Numbered from the stretch's first letter, positions 8,770 through 18,151 are shown. The stretch is 64,000 nucleotides of DNA from JAKFWF01 sp963741505 (GCA_963741505.1 CAVUIJ010000007.1:1-64000), one strand, 5' to 3'. Program-made: numbers and translations. Notes: generated by a model from the sequence alone, not told the origin.

Positions 8770-10293
8770 TCAGGATCTGACTCGATAGGCACCCGCGTGA
8801 TCGCCTCGCTCAAACCAGATATTGCGGAGCTTGGCTGCGAGAGATTTTACGTCGGCTGCGAGATCGATCTCAGATCGGTAAGGATCGAGACCCATCGACG
8901 TATAGACACCTGCGAAAGCATTCTGAAAACTGGCATAGGCGATGTCGAGCTTTGCCTCGGCGACCAAAGTGTTCATCTCCTCGCGGATCAAAGTCTGCTC
9001 GCTGATGCGGTCGGCCGCTGCCTCGACACGCATTAGGCCCAGGAGCCTGGTCTGTACCCCAAGGAACTCGTTGGCCGTCTCCACCTCATTGCGGAAATGG
9101 TGGAAGCGGATCCGGCTGACGTGCACCTGCGTCACGACAGCCATTGTGACAGCCAGAGAGCGTGCATCGAGCAGGCGATCCTGAGCATCGACAACTTCAC
9201 GTTTGGCGGGGTACTGGAAGACACGAATGAGATTCCAGCTCACCTTAGCGCCCCAATTGACCCAGTTGTTGTTGTACAGAAAATCGTTGCTATCATAGTT
9301 GCTGCCAGCGTAGGGCGTTAGTCCTGGTAGGAGCTCCAAAAGCGCGGCGTCAAGCTCACGCTCGTTTATCCTCTGCCGATACCAGACCTCTCTGAGCTCC
9401 GGGCGATTGCGCAGAGCCGTGGAAATCATCTCCCGCACGGGCATCGTGAGCGCAAGGCCGCCCCCACGGCGCGCTCCGACAAGGGTGAAGCGGGTATCCG
9501 GCTTCAGATTTATCAAAGCTGCAAGCTGTGTCCGAGCAACTGATAGATCGCGCTGCAACTCTTGGATCGTGCGCTTGATCTCAACCAACTCGCGCTCATA
9601 TGTCACCGCTGTAATCGGAGAAGTCTGCCTGTCGGCTGCAATTGCGCGGGAGTTGAATTGCGCCCGCTGAATGCGCCCCTCGAGGCTGCGCAGCTTCGCG
9701 ATGAGGCGGTCGGCGCTCACGGCCCGCCAGTAGGCTGTGCGCACATCTTCCACGATGCGATTGATCACCCGGCGGCGCAGCTCTTCTGCGATCAGATACT
9801 TGTCCGCCGCCTGTCGTGCCCGAACGTAGGACAATCCAAAATCGAGTACGTTCCAACTGAAGGCGATGTCGGCCGTTGAAATCTGCTTCTCCTGAGACGT
9901 GGAGGTCGCAAGGCTTTGGGCGCCCGTAAGAATGTTGACACTGTTCGAGGCCTGGAAATTGTTGCGGGCTGCGTACCCGGAGTTGGCGACGACGTTAGGC
10001 AACAGACTGAAGTGAGCAAGATCTAGCTCCCTGCTGCGTAGTGCCGCCTCCATCGCCTCGACGCGATGGTCGAGGTTGTACTTCAGGGCGCGGGCCATCG
10101 CCTCGTACAGGTCAATGGCACGCTCCACCGGCTCCTGGTTGGCCGTGATCCGTGCCAAATTGTCTTGTGCGCGATGCGAGATTTCCTCATCCGAGAGCGA
10201 GCTCGGCGCGACGACGCACCCGCCAAGCGCAAGCGCAAGAGCAAGAGCAAAGGCCAGCGATATGAGGCGGATGCCAGCGTCTTGCATCACCAT
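8770..10293 (-). CDS. TolC-family outer-membrane efflux lipoprotein
   Basis: The chosen ATG (10293) gives a lipoprotein signal peptide with a run of Ala/Leu and an LGGC lipobox, which supports it over a longer reading from 10359. The rest is the two-repeat, coiled-coil-rich layout of TolC/OprM-like channels: LAHFSLLPNVVANSGY and LLPGLTPYAGSNYD at the repeat starts, long helices between. It would form the outer-membrane exit duct for the adaptor proteins encoded downstream. It is separated from the next gene by about 150 bases and probably heads the operon. Confidence 0.9.
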   Translation of the reverse strand: MVMQDAGIRLISLAFALALALALGGCVVAPSSLSDEEISHRAQDNLARITANQEPVERAIDLYEAMARALKYNLDHRVEAMEAALRSRELDLAHFSLLPNVVANSGYAARNNFQASNSVNILTGAQSLATSTSQEKQISTADIAFSWNVLDFGLSYVRARQAADKYLIAEELRRRVINRIVEDVRTAYWRAVSADRLIAKLRSLEGRIQRAQFNSRAIAADRQTSPITAVTYERELVEIKRTIQELQRDLSVARTQLAALINLKPDTRFTLVGARRGGGLALTMPVREMISTALRNRPELREVWYRQRINERELDAALLELLPGLTPYAGSNYDSNDFLYNNNWVNWGAKVSWNLIRVFQYPAKREVVDAQDRLLDARSLAVTMAVVTQVHVSRIRFHHFRNEVETANEFLGVQTRLLGLMRVEAAADRISEQTLIREEMNTLVAEAKLDIAYASFQNAFAGVYTSMGLDPYRSEIDLAADVKSLAAKLRNIWFERGDHAGAYRVRS

Positions 10294-10655
10294 CTCGAGT
10301 ATCTGAGGATAAACCAACTCTGTGTCTTGACCATCTCGCCGCCCACAGACCGAATACATGATTCGATCGCGGATGGATCAAAGATCACGCAAGCATCATG
10401 AGAGAAATCTGACCGCGTTGTGCGGCAATCACAAATGGCTCAACCCGGCACATCGGCCAAACGACGACGATCTGTGCAACTTCCGGTCGCACATCGCTCA
10501 TCCAGGAACGAGAGATTCTCCAAGAACCGCGAGAGTGCGCGCGGCTCCTTACCTTCTCCAGCAGCCGAGGAAATGGCCATGTCCCGCCTGACGATCCGCC
10601 CCGGCTTAGTCGTCGTGATGCAGATAAAACCGGTCGGGACGGGGCACGACGAGGG
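10294..10655. other. Upstream region of the export operon
   Basis: About 360 bases between the TolC-like gene and the PilZ gene, both on the minus strand. No convincing gene is seen. It should hold the promoter of the export operon, but no -35/-10 pair or operator could be identified with confidence. Confidence 0.4.
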
Positions 10656-11009
10656 CTACACCGGCGGCATTCTCGAAATGGTTTCGATCACACACGACAA
10701 TGCCTCCACGTCCACTTGGTTTCCGCCAGGCAAGAATTCGACGCCGCATCTTGCATCTTCATACCATGCAACACGACAATAGAATTTGCCGATATTATCG
10801 AGATGGACGTGGATCACTTGATCAATCGCCAATTGGGGGCAGGGAGAGAGCCCCAGGCCGCCAATCGAAGTGTCCACGACAGTCGTGCCCCATGTCCGGC
10901 CCATATCGGTGGTGCACTGGGCAGCCCATCGCGCAGGAAATCTGGCATATCTCCGAAAAGCCGCTCGGGAAGGCCCGCGCAGACAATTCGCGAAGATATC
11001 GAAACGCAT
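10656..11009 (-). CDS. PilZ-domain c-di-GMP receptor protein
   Basis: The frame contains both PilZ ligand-binding motifs: an RxxxR (RRYAR) followed about 25 residues later by D-S-x-x-G (DTSIGGLGL). The usual beta-barrel strands follow (KFYCRVAWYEDARCGVEFL). The frame is open up to 11255, but the PilZ part starts shortly after the ATG at 11009, so that start is preferred; it has no strong Shine-Dalgarno sequence. PilZ proteins bind cyclic di-GMP and often control surface adhesion or exopolysaccharide. Its place just upstream of an adhesin-export operon on the same strand suggests a regulatory link. Confidence 0.7.
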   Translation of the reverse strand: MRFDIFANCLRGPSRAAFRRYARFPARWAAQCTTDMGRTWGTTVVDTSIGGLGLSPCPQLAIDQVIHVHLDNIGKFYCRVAWYEDARCGVEFLPGGNQVDVEALSCVIETISRMPPV

Positions 11010-11664
11010 TTCAAGCCGCGAATTTTCTCCTGAAACCAACTGCGGCCGCTTCTTCGAGCAAACCGACCAATGGCAACTATTGTTGCGGCGACGCCGTAGA
11101 TGACCCAAAAAAACGGAGCGCAGCCATTCAACAGGCATGGGGACGAACCTCATTGATAATCCACATCGGTGCCAGATTTTGGCCCAGATCGAACTACGCT
11201 GCCGTCTGGTGCTCGAAGGCGAGCTATCTAGGGCTGATGTGTCGAAGGATCTCATGCCGGCAAGGCCGGCTCGACAGGCGGCGTCATGCCACTAGCTGCC
11301 CGTGATCGAAGGGCAGTAGCTGTCCTGCGAAAGCGTAACCCCGAAGGGGTTAACAAACGGCTGCTTGCCGCGCTCAGTGGGCGGCCCGACTGAAGACACG
11401 GCGACCTAACACCGGATTTTCTTTGGCCATGTGGGCGAGAACTTCACTGAACCGGTTTGGGGCGCCACGCCGTCGTGATTGCCCAGGCATCACCACGGCA
11501 AGCCGCGGACTGCAATGCGCGGGACCTTCTCGACGACGTCGGCGGAGGGCAAAACCGGATCGCGCAGTTTAATGGCCTGGTCGGTACGACAAACGGTCAC
11601 CGATCGGCGCGGCAATGACCTCTCGTGCCCGCGCCGTGCGAGAGTGCCACCGTGCGTGTGACCG
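11010..11664. other. Region without recognisable gene
   Basis: The minus-strand frame of the PilZ gene stays open to 11255 but has no recognisable content there. The rest shows no supported gene. A small perfect hairpin lies at 11336-11352. Confidence 0.4.
11336..11352. terminator. Short GC hairpin, possible terminator
   Basis: A perfect 7-bp stem, TAACCCC / GGGGTTA, with a GAA loop. There is no T-run on either side, so a role in intrinsic termination is only possible. Confidence 0.3.
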
Positions 11665-11684
11665 TCAAAGGCTAAAGCGTGTCG

Positions 11685-12051
11685 TCAGTTGAGCCAGATG
11701 ACCACACAGACCAGCAGGACGCCAGCCAGAAACGTCGTTGCGAGCTTGTCGAGCCTCGCCATCGAAGATTGGCTTGGTTGGCGGCGTCTCGCGCTTCTTG
11801 CGCGTCAGCACCGCATCGAGCCCCTCGGTCACCAGCTTCTCGCGCGTGCGCGACACCATGGTCAGGTTGGTGTCGAGCGCCTCGACGATCTCGGCATCCA
11901 ACCACCCAGGTCCACCCTCGGCTTGATCCGCCTTCAATAGGATGCGCGCCTTCAGGATCGTCTTCGCGGGAGCCTTGCCCTTGGAGATCAAAGCGTTCAG
12001 TCGCTCGCGCTCGGCTGCGTCGAGCACGACAATGAATTTCTTGGCTGCCAT
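11685..12051 (-). pseudogene. Chimeric transposase remnant: IS630 N-terminus joined to IS5 C-terminus
   Basis: Reading from 12051, the first ~95 codons are the helix-turn-helix N-terminus of an IS630-family transposase (AAERERLNALISKGKAPAKT, then ALDTNLTMVSRTREKL). The frame stops making sense near 11762. From there a second frame gives RLDKLATTFLAGVLLVCVV followed by a stop at 11685, which matches the extreme C-terminus of IS5-family transposases. Two elements were therefore joined by insertion or deletion. Neither fragment can be active. Confidence 0.65.
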
Positions 12052-12192
12052 CTCGCTACCCCTGTCGGTTGTGAGCCCGACAGGGTAAGAATCAGTGTTC
12101 GCGGCGGATGCACATGAGTCAAATTAGCCGGTGCAAGCCACTAGGCTCAGTCACCGGTTTTCAAAGACGCGCGCTTTCTTGCGATGTAGTGA

Positions 12193-15100
12193 TCAAGCAC
12201 CGCGAGCACCGTCCCGGCATTGGGAGCGGGGTGGGGGGGGGGGCTGCCCAACGCTCGGCTGACGTGGCTCCACTCCCGCTTCGAATGAGGGCTGAGGGAC
12301 TTCGATCGGATTGCTCTCGTAGAGCATGGGACCAAGGTGACGCCCGCCGACGGACCTCGATCTGTCGTTGGCCGCAAGCTTCAGGGGCGTAGCAAACTCC
12401 ATCTCTGAAACGCGTTGATCCACGATCGTTGCCTTCAGTTGCCGCATCTCCGCCGACAGCGCCTGCACCGTCTGGACGAGGCTATCGGTAGTCGCGGACA
12501 GGTTGCCACCAAAGCATGCCACTGCGCTCGCAACCTGGGCAGCGGCCTCCTGCAGCCTGGTGGCGGCGGCATCATCGGCTTGGGCGGCTTCGCTCTGTGC
12601 CTTCTGGCGCATCTGGGCAAGTTCGGATTCGATCATCGTACGCGCCTCCGTCGCCGCCTCCCAGATCTCCGTCACCGATTGCACCTTCTCGTCGGTTGAA
12701 CGCTGAGTTGCGGCCCGCAACTCCACGACTGCAGCAGCGAGATCGTCCAACGCCTCGGCGGTCGGGACCTGCGTATCCTGCGACAGATTTCCCCTCAGGT
12801 CAGTGATAGCCTGATTGATGTTGGTCGACGCCTCCTTGATCTGTGCCAATGTGCTGGCAAGCTCCACCCTGAACTCGCCGCGCGCATGGGTGGTCTGGCG
12901 CACGAGTTGCTCGCTGACATGAGTCACTGCAGCCGTGGTCTGAGCGGCGTCGCGCGCTGTCGTCTCGGCAAATGACGCTGCTGTCCGCTCAAGCTGGGCC
13001 CGCGCTACGGCCGCCGCCGTTTGCACAGTCCGCATCGCGGCTTCAGCCCCACGCGTCAAGCTGGCAGGGGCGGCGTCGATAACCTGAGTGAGCCTGTTTG
13101 CAATAGAAGACCCGTTCTGCTGGAATTGGGTCGCCGCCTGGCTGAGATTCTCAACGGCGTGCTTGATGTGCACCATGAGCGTCTGCCGGGCGATCTCGCC
13201 TTCTGCCTTTGCCTGGGACGCCATCGTGGTGATCGCGCCACGGAGGTCGTCCGTCGCAAGCCGGGCCTCCTCGGCGACCTTGCTGACGCTTCCGGCAAGG
13301 TGGGCGCGAGCCTGCGCAGCATCGGCCTCGGCGGCCGATAGCGTCTGTCGCATATCGCTCACGACCGCGGCCAGTTCCTGAATCGGATGGCCGACGTTGC
13401 CGTCCAACCTCCGGGTGAACTCCTCGGCGAGGGCGTTGACTACCTCCCTTGCCGAATCCATGGTCCGCGCCGCGGCTGCCGTTTCGGCCTCACGCGACCA
13501 GGTGGCGGAGGCGGCATCGAGCGCTTGCTTGAGTTGGTTGGTGACGTCCGAATCGTGCTGCTCGAGCTGGCGTTTCGCCTGGTCGAGCTGTTCAACGGAT
13601 TGGCGCATCTGCTCGAGCAGGGTGTGCCGGGCGATCTCGCCTTCTGCCTTTGCCTGGGACGCCATCGTGGTGATCGCGCCACGGAGGTCGTCCGTCGCAA
13701 GCCGGACCTCCTCGGCGACCTTGCTGACGCTTCCGGCAAGGTGGGCGCGAGCCTGCGCAGCATCGGCCTCGGCGGCCGATAGCGTCTGTCGCATATCGCT
13801 CACAACCGCGGCCAGTTCCTGAATCGGATGGCCGACGTTGCCGCCCAGCCTCCGGGTGAACTCCTCGGCGAGGGCATTGATCCCTTCAAGATGCTGCTTG
13901 ACGACCTGCTCGTTGCCGCCGCGAACCGCCGAGAGAACGACGGCATTGAGGCGTTTCAACAGAGCATCCGGATCAACGGCCGTATCGAGATGGTCAAGCC
14001 TTGATTCAATTTTCGAAAGTGCGTCGATCGCGGCCGGATCGGGATGGTCTCGTTCATTGAGCCGTTCCACCAATGCCTGCTTCAGATCGTGGATTGTCGC
14101 CCGATTGTCACTGGTGATCCGCTCGTTGCCCACTTCGACGCTCTGTCGCAACCGTGCAACCTCAGCCAACAGCTGCTCAATCTGGACGTGATTGCCAGAG
14201 CCGGAGGCGGTCACCGCGCCCACCCTCGCCACGGCGTCAGATACTGAGCCGAGTGTCGTGCGAACCTCCCCTATCGCCTTGGAGACACTACTTACAGGCT
14301 GTGCGATATCGGCCTTGAGCCGCTCGACGATGTCAGCGACGAGCCGCTCGTTTGCGGACCTGGTGACGACCGCGATCTGCGCGTTGCTGTGTTCGAGCTT
14401 TGCCAGGAGATTGCGGATTTCATTGGTCAAATCCGGCTGAGGCGCCAACGCGGTGGCTTCGAACCCTACTCGCCGAAGCTTTGATTGCCCCGTCTGTGAG
14501 GGGTTCGCTGACGAGTTGGCAGCGGTGCTGCTCGGGTCGGAATGTGACACACGAAACATATTGTCGACCGCCATGTCCGCCAGGTTCGTCAATTGCCCGC
14601 GAACGTTCGATATCTCATCAGTCATGCCGCGGACCGGCCCGACGACACGATCATCGATCAGCCTGCCGAGCTCATCGATAAGGCCACGGATTGCCGCACT
14701 GCTGGCGTCGGCGTTCGCCGCCGAATTGCGCTCGATCTCGGCCTGAAGCCGGGCCATTGCTGCTTCGATATTGAGGGGCACTGCCTGCTCGATGGCCACC
14801 TTCAGGATTCGTCCATGCGCGTCGAAGGGAACAATTTCAGTGCCGGCCTGGACAGCAGTACCGCTCGCCAACCGCTCCAGCACAACCGCTTCGAAAGAGA
14901 CCAGCACAAGGCGGTCTTGGAGGGCAGCGGTGAACACCTGCACTGCCGAGGTGAGCCGCGATGAGCAGATGCGAAGGGCGGCCGTCAGCAGCAGTGAAAT
15001 CAGCAATCCAGCGATTGCCAGACTGAAGCTGGCTCGGCCGGAGTTGAGCATATTGCGCAAGGCTATTTGCATAGACTCGAAGTGCACGGTCTGCGTCGGG

Positions 15101-15732
15101 GCGTGAGTGCCACCACTGTCCCGGCCCTGCGGGGGTGCGTCAGGCTGCCCTGCCGTGGCGCGGCTCGACAAAGTGCCATGGGACCCCGGTATGGCGGACC
15201 CGACAGCCGCGCTCGCCCGGCTGTCGTCAAAGGCCTTGCTCGCGGCGGACAAGGAGGCTGCAACACCGATCACAGTCAGCAGCAGCGCAAGACTCAGGAA
15301 CAAACTTGGCAAGGCCCGGTAGTCGCGCCAGCCCTCTCTGAGGGCGGCGAGCGAAAAGTACTCGGCCGGCGAACCGGTGCATTGGATCACTGCACTATCG
15401 TCGGCGACCGCTGTCTGCGAACGAACCAGCGTCGACTTGAACCGGAGCCAGGGTGTGCGCAACAGGCGCAAGGCTTCGATTTGATTGGAAACCTTGTCAA
15501 AACTCCGGGCAAAACCCGATGCGCCGCTCGTAAGCTCGACAGCGGCGACTGCCCGCCGGACGTGCCGGACCCGTTCTGCTGTTCTGACCACCAGCATGAC
15601 CGCGGCGGCAAGCCCCGCAACCACCAAGGCGACGGCAAGAGCCGCAGCATTCTGGTCGCGACCGATAAGATCGATCGTTTCGGCCACCGTTCGGCCAAGA
15701 GCCTGTGGAATTTGAGCTAGAATTTCAGGCAT
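12193..15732 (-). CDS. Three-TM coiled-coil protein, ZorA/MotA/ExbB-like
   Basis: 1,179 residues. Membrane segments lie at about 28-49, 141-160 (PSLFLSLALLLTVIGVAAS) and 234-253 (SFSLAIAGLLISLLLTAAL), followed by a roughly 900-residue Ala/Glu/Gln-rich helical tail. This topology, with a soluble stretch between TM1 and TM2 that includes TPWLRFKSTL and EYFSLAALREGWRDYRALPS, resembles ZorA, the MotA/ExbB-type proton channel of Zorya phage-defence systems with its long cytoplasmic tail. The family call is inference from layout and a few motifs. No OmpA/MotB-like partner lies next to it; downstream there are only transposase relics. An 11-C run on the coding strand lies near the 3' end. Confidence 0.6.
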   Translation of the reverse strand: MPEILAQIPQALGRTVAETIDLIGRDQNAAALAVALVVAGLAAAVMLVVRTAERVRHVRRAVAAVELTSGASGFARSFDKVSNQIEALRLLRTPWLRFKSTLVRSQTAVADDSAVIQCTGSPAEYFSLAALREGWRDYRALPSLFLSLALLLTVIGVAASLSAASKAFDDSRASAAVGSAIPGSHGTLSSRATAGQPDAPPQGRDSGGTHAPTQTVHFESMQIALRNMLNSGRASFSLAIAGLLISLLLTAALRICSSRLTSAVQVFTAALQDRLVLVSFEAVVLERLASGTAVQAGTEIVPFDAHGRILKVAIEQAVPLNIEAAMARLQAEIERNSAANADASSAAIRGLIDELGRLIDDRVVGPVRGMTDEISNVRGQLTNLADMAVDNMFRVSHSDPSSTAANSSANPSQTGQSKLRRVGFEATALAPQPDLTNEIRNLLAKLEHSNAQIAVVTRSANERLVADIVERLKADIAQPVSSVSKAIGEVRTTLGSVSDAVARVGAVTASGSGNHVQIEQLLAEVARLRQSVEVGNERITSDNRATIHDLKQALVERLNERDHPDPAAIDALSKIESRLDHLDTAVDPDALLKRLNAVVLSAVRGGNEQVVKQHLEGINALAEEFTRRLGGNVGHPIQELAAVVSDMRQTLSAAEADAAQARAHLAGSVSKVAEEVRLATDDLRGAITTMASQAKAEGEIARHTLLEQMRQSVEQLDQAKRQLEQHDSDVTNQLKQALDAASATWSREAETAAAARTMDSAREVVNALAEEFTRRLDGNVGHPIQELAAVVSDMRQTLSAAEADAAQARAHLAGSVSKVAEEARLATDDLRGAITTMASQAKAEGEIARQTLMVHIKHAVENLSQAATQFQQNGSSIANRLTQVIDAAPASLTRGAEAAMRTVQTAAAVARAQLERTAASFAETTARDAAQTTAAVTHVSEQLVRQTTHARGEFRVELASTLAQIKEASTNINQAITDLRGNLSQDTQVPTAEALDDLAAAVVELRAATQRSTDEKVQSVTEIWEAATEARTMIESELAQMRQKAQSEAAQADDAAATRLQEAAAQVASAVACFGGNLSATTDSLVQTVQALSAEMRQLKATIVDQRVSEMEFATPLKLAANDRSRSVGGRHLGPMLYESNPIEVPQPSFEAGVEPRQPSVGQPPPPPRSQCRDGARGA
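13186..13881 (-). repeat. Direct repeat (147-codon period) inside the coiled-coil tail
   Basis: Bases 13186-13440 and 13627-13881 are nearly identical, offset by exactly 441 bases. Only a handful of substitutions separate them. Each unit encodes a segment running from NALAEEFTRRL through HPIQELAAVVSDMRQ to AITTMASQAKAEGEIAR. The match at DNA level shows a recent in-frame duplication of tail sequence. Confidence 0.9.
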
Positions 15733-16055
15733 TTCTCGCTCGTCTGCACCCGTTTTCGAGCGCCTGAGGGCTGCAAGCTCGATCCCAGGAGTACTGTGGT
15801 GTCATTGGGCGGCAACCAAAGCTCACCAAATGAACTGGATGAACGCAGCGATCTAATTGTGCACTGGCCTTCCGGTTGCTTCGAACCCGAACTTACCGCC
15901 CACAGACGCGCCGTCCGCCGTTTACCGCAGCATGCGCTGCGATTCGAGCCAAGCGCAATGCTTGACAATCGGTATCTCGCCAACTTTCCGGGGGTAGTGG
16001 TCGCAAAGCCATGCTGTTGGCGGATAAATGGTGCCATCTTCGCGGTCGGGTGCTG
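15733..16055. other. Intergenic, no supported gene
   Basis: About 320 bases upstream of the coiled-coil gene. Short open frames exist on both strands but none shows recognisable content. It probably carries that gene's promoter. Confidence 0.4.
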
Positions 16056-16059
16056 CTAG

Positions 16060-16470
16060 GAGCCCGTCCAGATAGCTCCGATTTGGGGTTATTGTTGGCA
16101 GGATAGCCGGCTCAGGTGGCCCTGGCGAGCTTGGTGAGGTTGTGGGCGAGGCAGATCAACGCCCACTCGGCACGCACTTTCTCAACGCCCCGCAACAGAA
16201 ACTGGCGGAAGCCGCGTCCCTGTTTGATCTGTCCGAACACCGGCTCCACGATCTGCTTTCTCAATCTGTACCGGCTTCGCCAACCGGCCCGCTTCAGCTT
16301 ATTTCGCATCGCCTGGGTGAGCGGCCCGCCGATCTTGCGTTTGATCTCGTCGGGATGCTTGGCGCGTGCGGCGCGATGTAGGGCACGATCCCGCGTGCGT
16401 GCAGCGTGGCGAGGTTGGCCTCCGAGAGATAGCCTGTACGTCAATGGATGACCCGAACCGACTTCGCCCC
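16060..16470 (-). pseudogene. IS1182-family transposase, C-terminal remnant with one element end
   Basis: Reading leftward, TGYLSEANLATLHARGIVPY appears in one frame and AKHPDEIKRKIGGPLTQAM, RKQIVEPVFGQIKQGRGFRQF in another, ending at 16112. These are the C-terminal parts of an IS1182-type DDE transposase, broken by a frameshift near 16375. The element end is probably at 16060, where GAGCCCGTCCAGATAG directly follows a CTAG tetranucleotide (16056-16059). That end resembles the terminal repeat of the 192-bp element at 19571. Confidence 0.7.
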
Positions 16471-16759
16471 TCCAGCCCGCCCAGGTCGGCCAGCGACGCC
16501 CCCGGTTTATGCACACGTCGGTCGGAGACCAGTGCCCGTCCGCCGCGGAGCATCGAATCGCCTATAGTCCGTTCTGCTTGGTGCAGACACCGAGGCCGTG
16601 AATCACGCGACGAGGCACGAGTTGGTGTTCACTGCGTTTCGAAGCAGGCCGGAAAGTCTCGAGATCGCTGACTTTTCAGCGGCATACCCAGAAGCAATTC
16701 GGCACGCCCGCAAACTGTCGGGGGCAGCCTTGACTTGATCGCAGCTCTGCGGATGGTGG

Positions 16760-18013
16760 ATGGTGGATTTCGAGCTAACACGCCAACCTGACGACCGCTG
16801 GCTTTCGGACGGTCACTCCCAACAGCGAACGGGAAAGGGCCGGCTCGACCACTCTCCTGCCAGTGTTGCGGGCCGGCATCAGCTACGAGAAGCGATCGAC
16901 AGCGACCTCGAGGAGCTTGACGCCGCGCGCGCGTTCGGCTCAACGAGCGAGATGATTTTCTGGATCGGGTGCCTCGCCGTTATCACGTATGCCTGCGCCA
17001 GCCTCTATTTCGCATTCGCAGTAATGCAGGATCGCGCTGCGGGCGAGATGGCAACCATTGCACAACGAGGGATTCCCAGCGCGGTCCACGCAGCAGCAAG
17101 TGGTGGAGCTCCGGTTGCCGATGCCAGTCCGGCAGGTCGCGAGCCGCTCGAAGAGCTCAAGGAAGGCCCAGCTTCGAGTGTGAGCCCGCCGGAGCCGACC
17201 GCCACGCTGATGCCCGGAGCCGCCGATCCCGCAGCCACAGTAAGGGCCGGCTCAGGTCAGATGTTCCAGGATCGGACCGCTACCGGCCAGATCTGCCCCT
17301 ACTGTCCGGAGATGGTCGTCGTGCCGGCCGGGACGTTCAGGCTCGGGGCGGGAAATGGCGAAGCATGGAGTGGCGACTGGCAGAAGGAAAGGGAACGCCC
17401 TCAGATCAAAATCACAATCGCAAATCCAATTGCAGTCGGGCGATACGCTGTATCGTTTGACGAGTGGGAGACCTGCGTCGGCGACGGTGGTTGCGCCGTC
17501 AGGCCCAGCGATAACGGCTGGGGGCGAGCCAACCGGCCTGTCATCAATATAACGTGGGCGGAGGCCAACAGCTATGCCGCATGGCTATCGCGCAGGACCG
17601 GCCAGTCGTATCGGCTGCTCTCGGAAGCGGAGCGCGAGTATGTCGCCCGCGCGGGAACGACGTCGCCATACTGGTTCGGCACATTGCCGTTCCCGAAAAG
17701 TGCCAACTACCTCTGGGAACAGACGCTGCCGGTCAACAGCATGGTGCCCAACCCATGGGGACTGTTTCATGTCCATGGCAACGTCAGCGAATGGACCGCC
17801 GATTGCTGGAACGACAGCCACGCGGGACATCCCGGCGACTCTGCTCCGCGGCAAACGGGAAACTGCAATCGCCGCGTTGTGAAGGGCGGCTCATGGTTCA
17901 ACGAGCCCTCTTTGCTTCGTTCTGCTTGGCGAGGCTCGCTGGGCGGCGATAGTCGCTACAGGACAGTCGGATTTCGCGTTGCAAGAGCAATCGGAGACGG
18001 CGCATCGAATTGA
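16760..18013 (+). CDS. SUMF1/EgtB/PvdO-type (formylglycine-generating-enzyme-like) membrane protein
   Basis: 417 residues if started at 16760; an ATG at 16952 would begin directly at the membrane segment (MIFWIGCLAVITYACASLYF). After a Pro/Ala-rich linker comes a complete SUMF1 fold from about residue 180. It has MVVVPAGTFRLGAG, ISFDEW-like VSFDEWETC, YRLLSEAEREYVARAG, GNVSEWTADCW, and VVKGGSWF with a C-terminal RTVGFRVAR. The family includes sulfatase-activating and ergothioneine enzymes, but membrane-anchored bacterial forms often have unknown substrates. It is transcribed away from the ZorA-like gene, with the IS1182 relic between them. Confidence 0.8.
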   Translation: MVDFELTRQPDDRWLSDGHSQQRTGKGRLDHSPASVAGRHQLREAIDSDLEELDAARAFGSTSEMIFWIGCLAVITYACASLYFAFAVMQDRAAGEMATIAQRGIPSAVHAAASGGAPVADASPAGREPLEELKEGPASSVSPPEPTATLMPGAADPAATVRAGSGQMFQDRTATGQICPYCPEMVVVPAGTFRLGAGNGEAWSGDWQKERERPQIKITIANPIAVGRYAVSFDEWETCVGDGGCAVRPSDNGWGRANRPVINITWAEANSYAAWLSRRTGQSYRLLSEAEREYVARAGTTSPYWFGTLPFPKSANYLWEQTLPVNSMVPNPWGLFHVHGNVSEWTADCWNDSHAGHPGDSAPRQTGNCNRRVVKGGSWFNEPSLLRSAWRGSLGGDSRYRTVGFRVARAIGDGASN

Positions 18014-18050
18014 CCTGCGGCCCGTCCAGCCGAGGAGCCGCCGACACACT

Positions 18051-18151
18051 AACGTGGCGACGGTGGCATTGGCCAACAAAAGCGCCCGTGTCGCATGGGC
18101 GGTGATGAACACCGGCGTCGACTACGATCACGGTCGTTGTCGCGCTCTTTA
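18051..18151 (+). pseudogene. IS110-family transposase, C-terminal remnant
   Basis: A short frame reads VALANKSARVAWAVMNTGVDY before a stop, resembling the last residues of IS110-type transposases (ANKTAR-hydrophobic-WAV). No other part of the element is seen. Confidence 0.5.
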
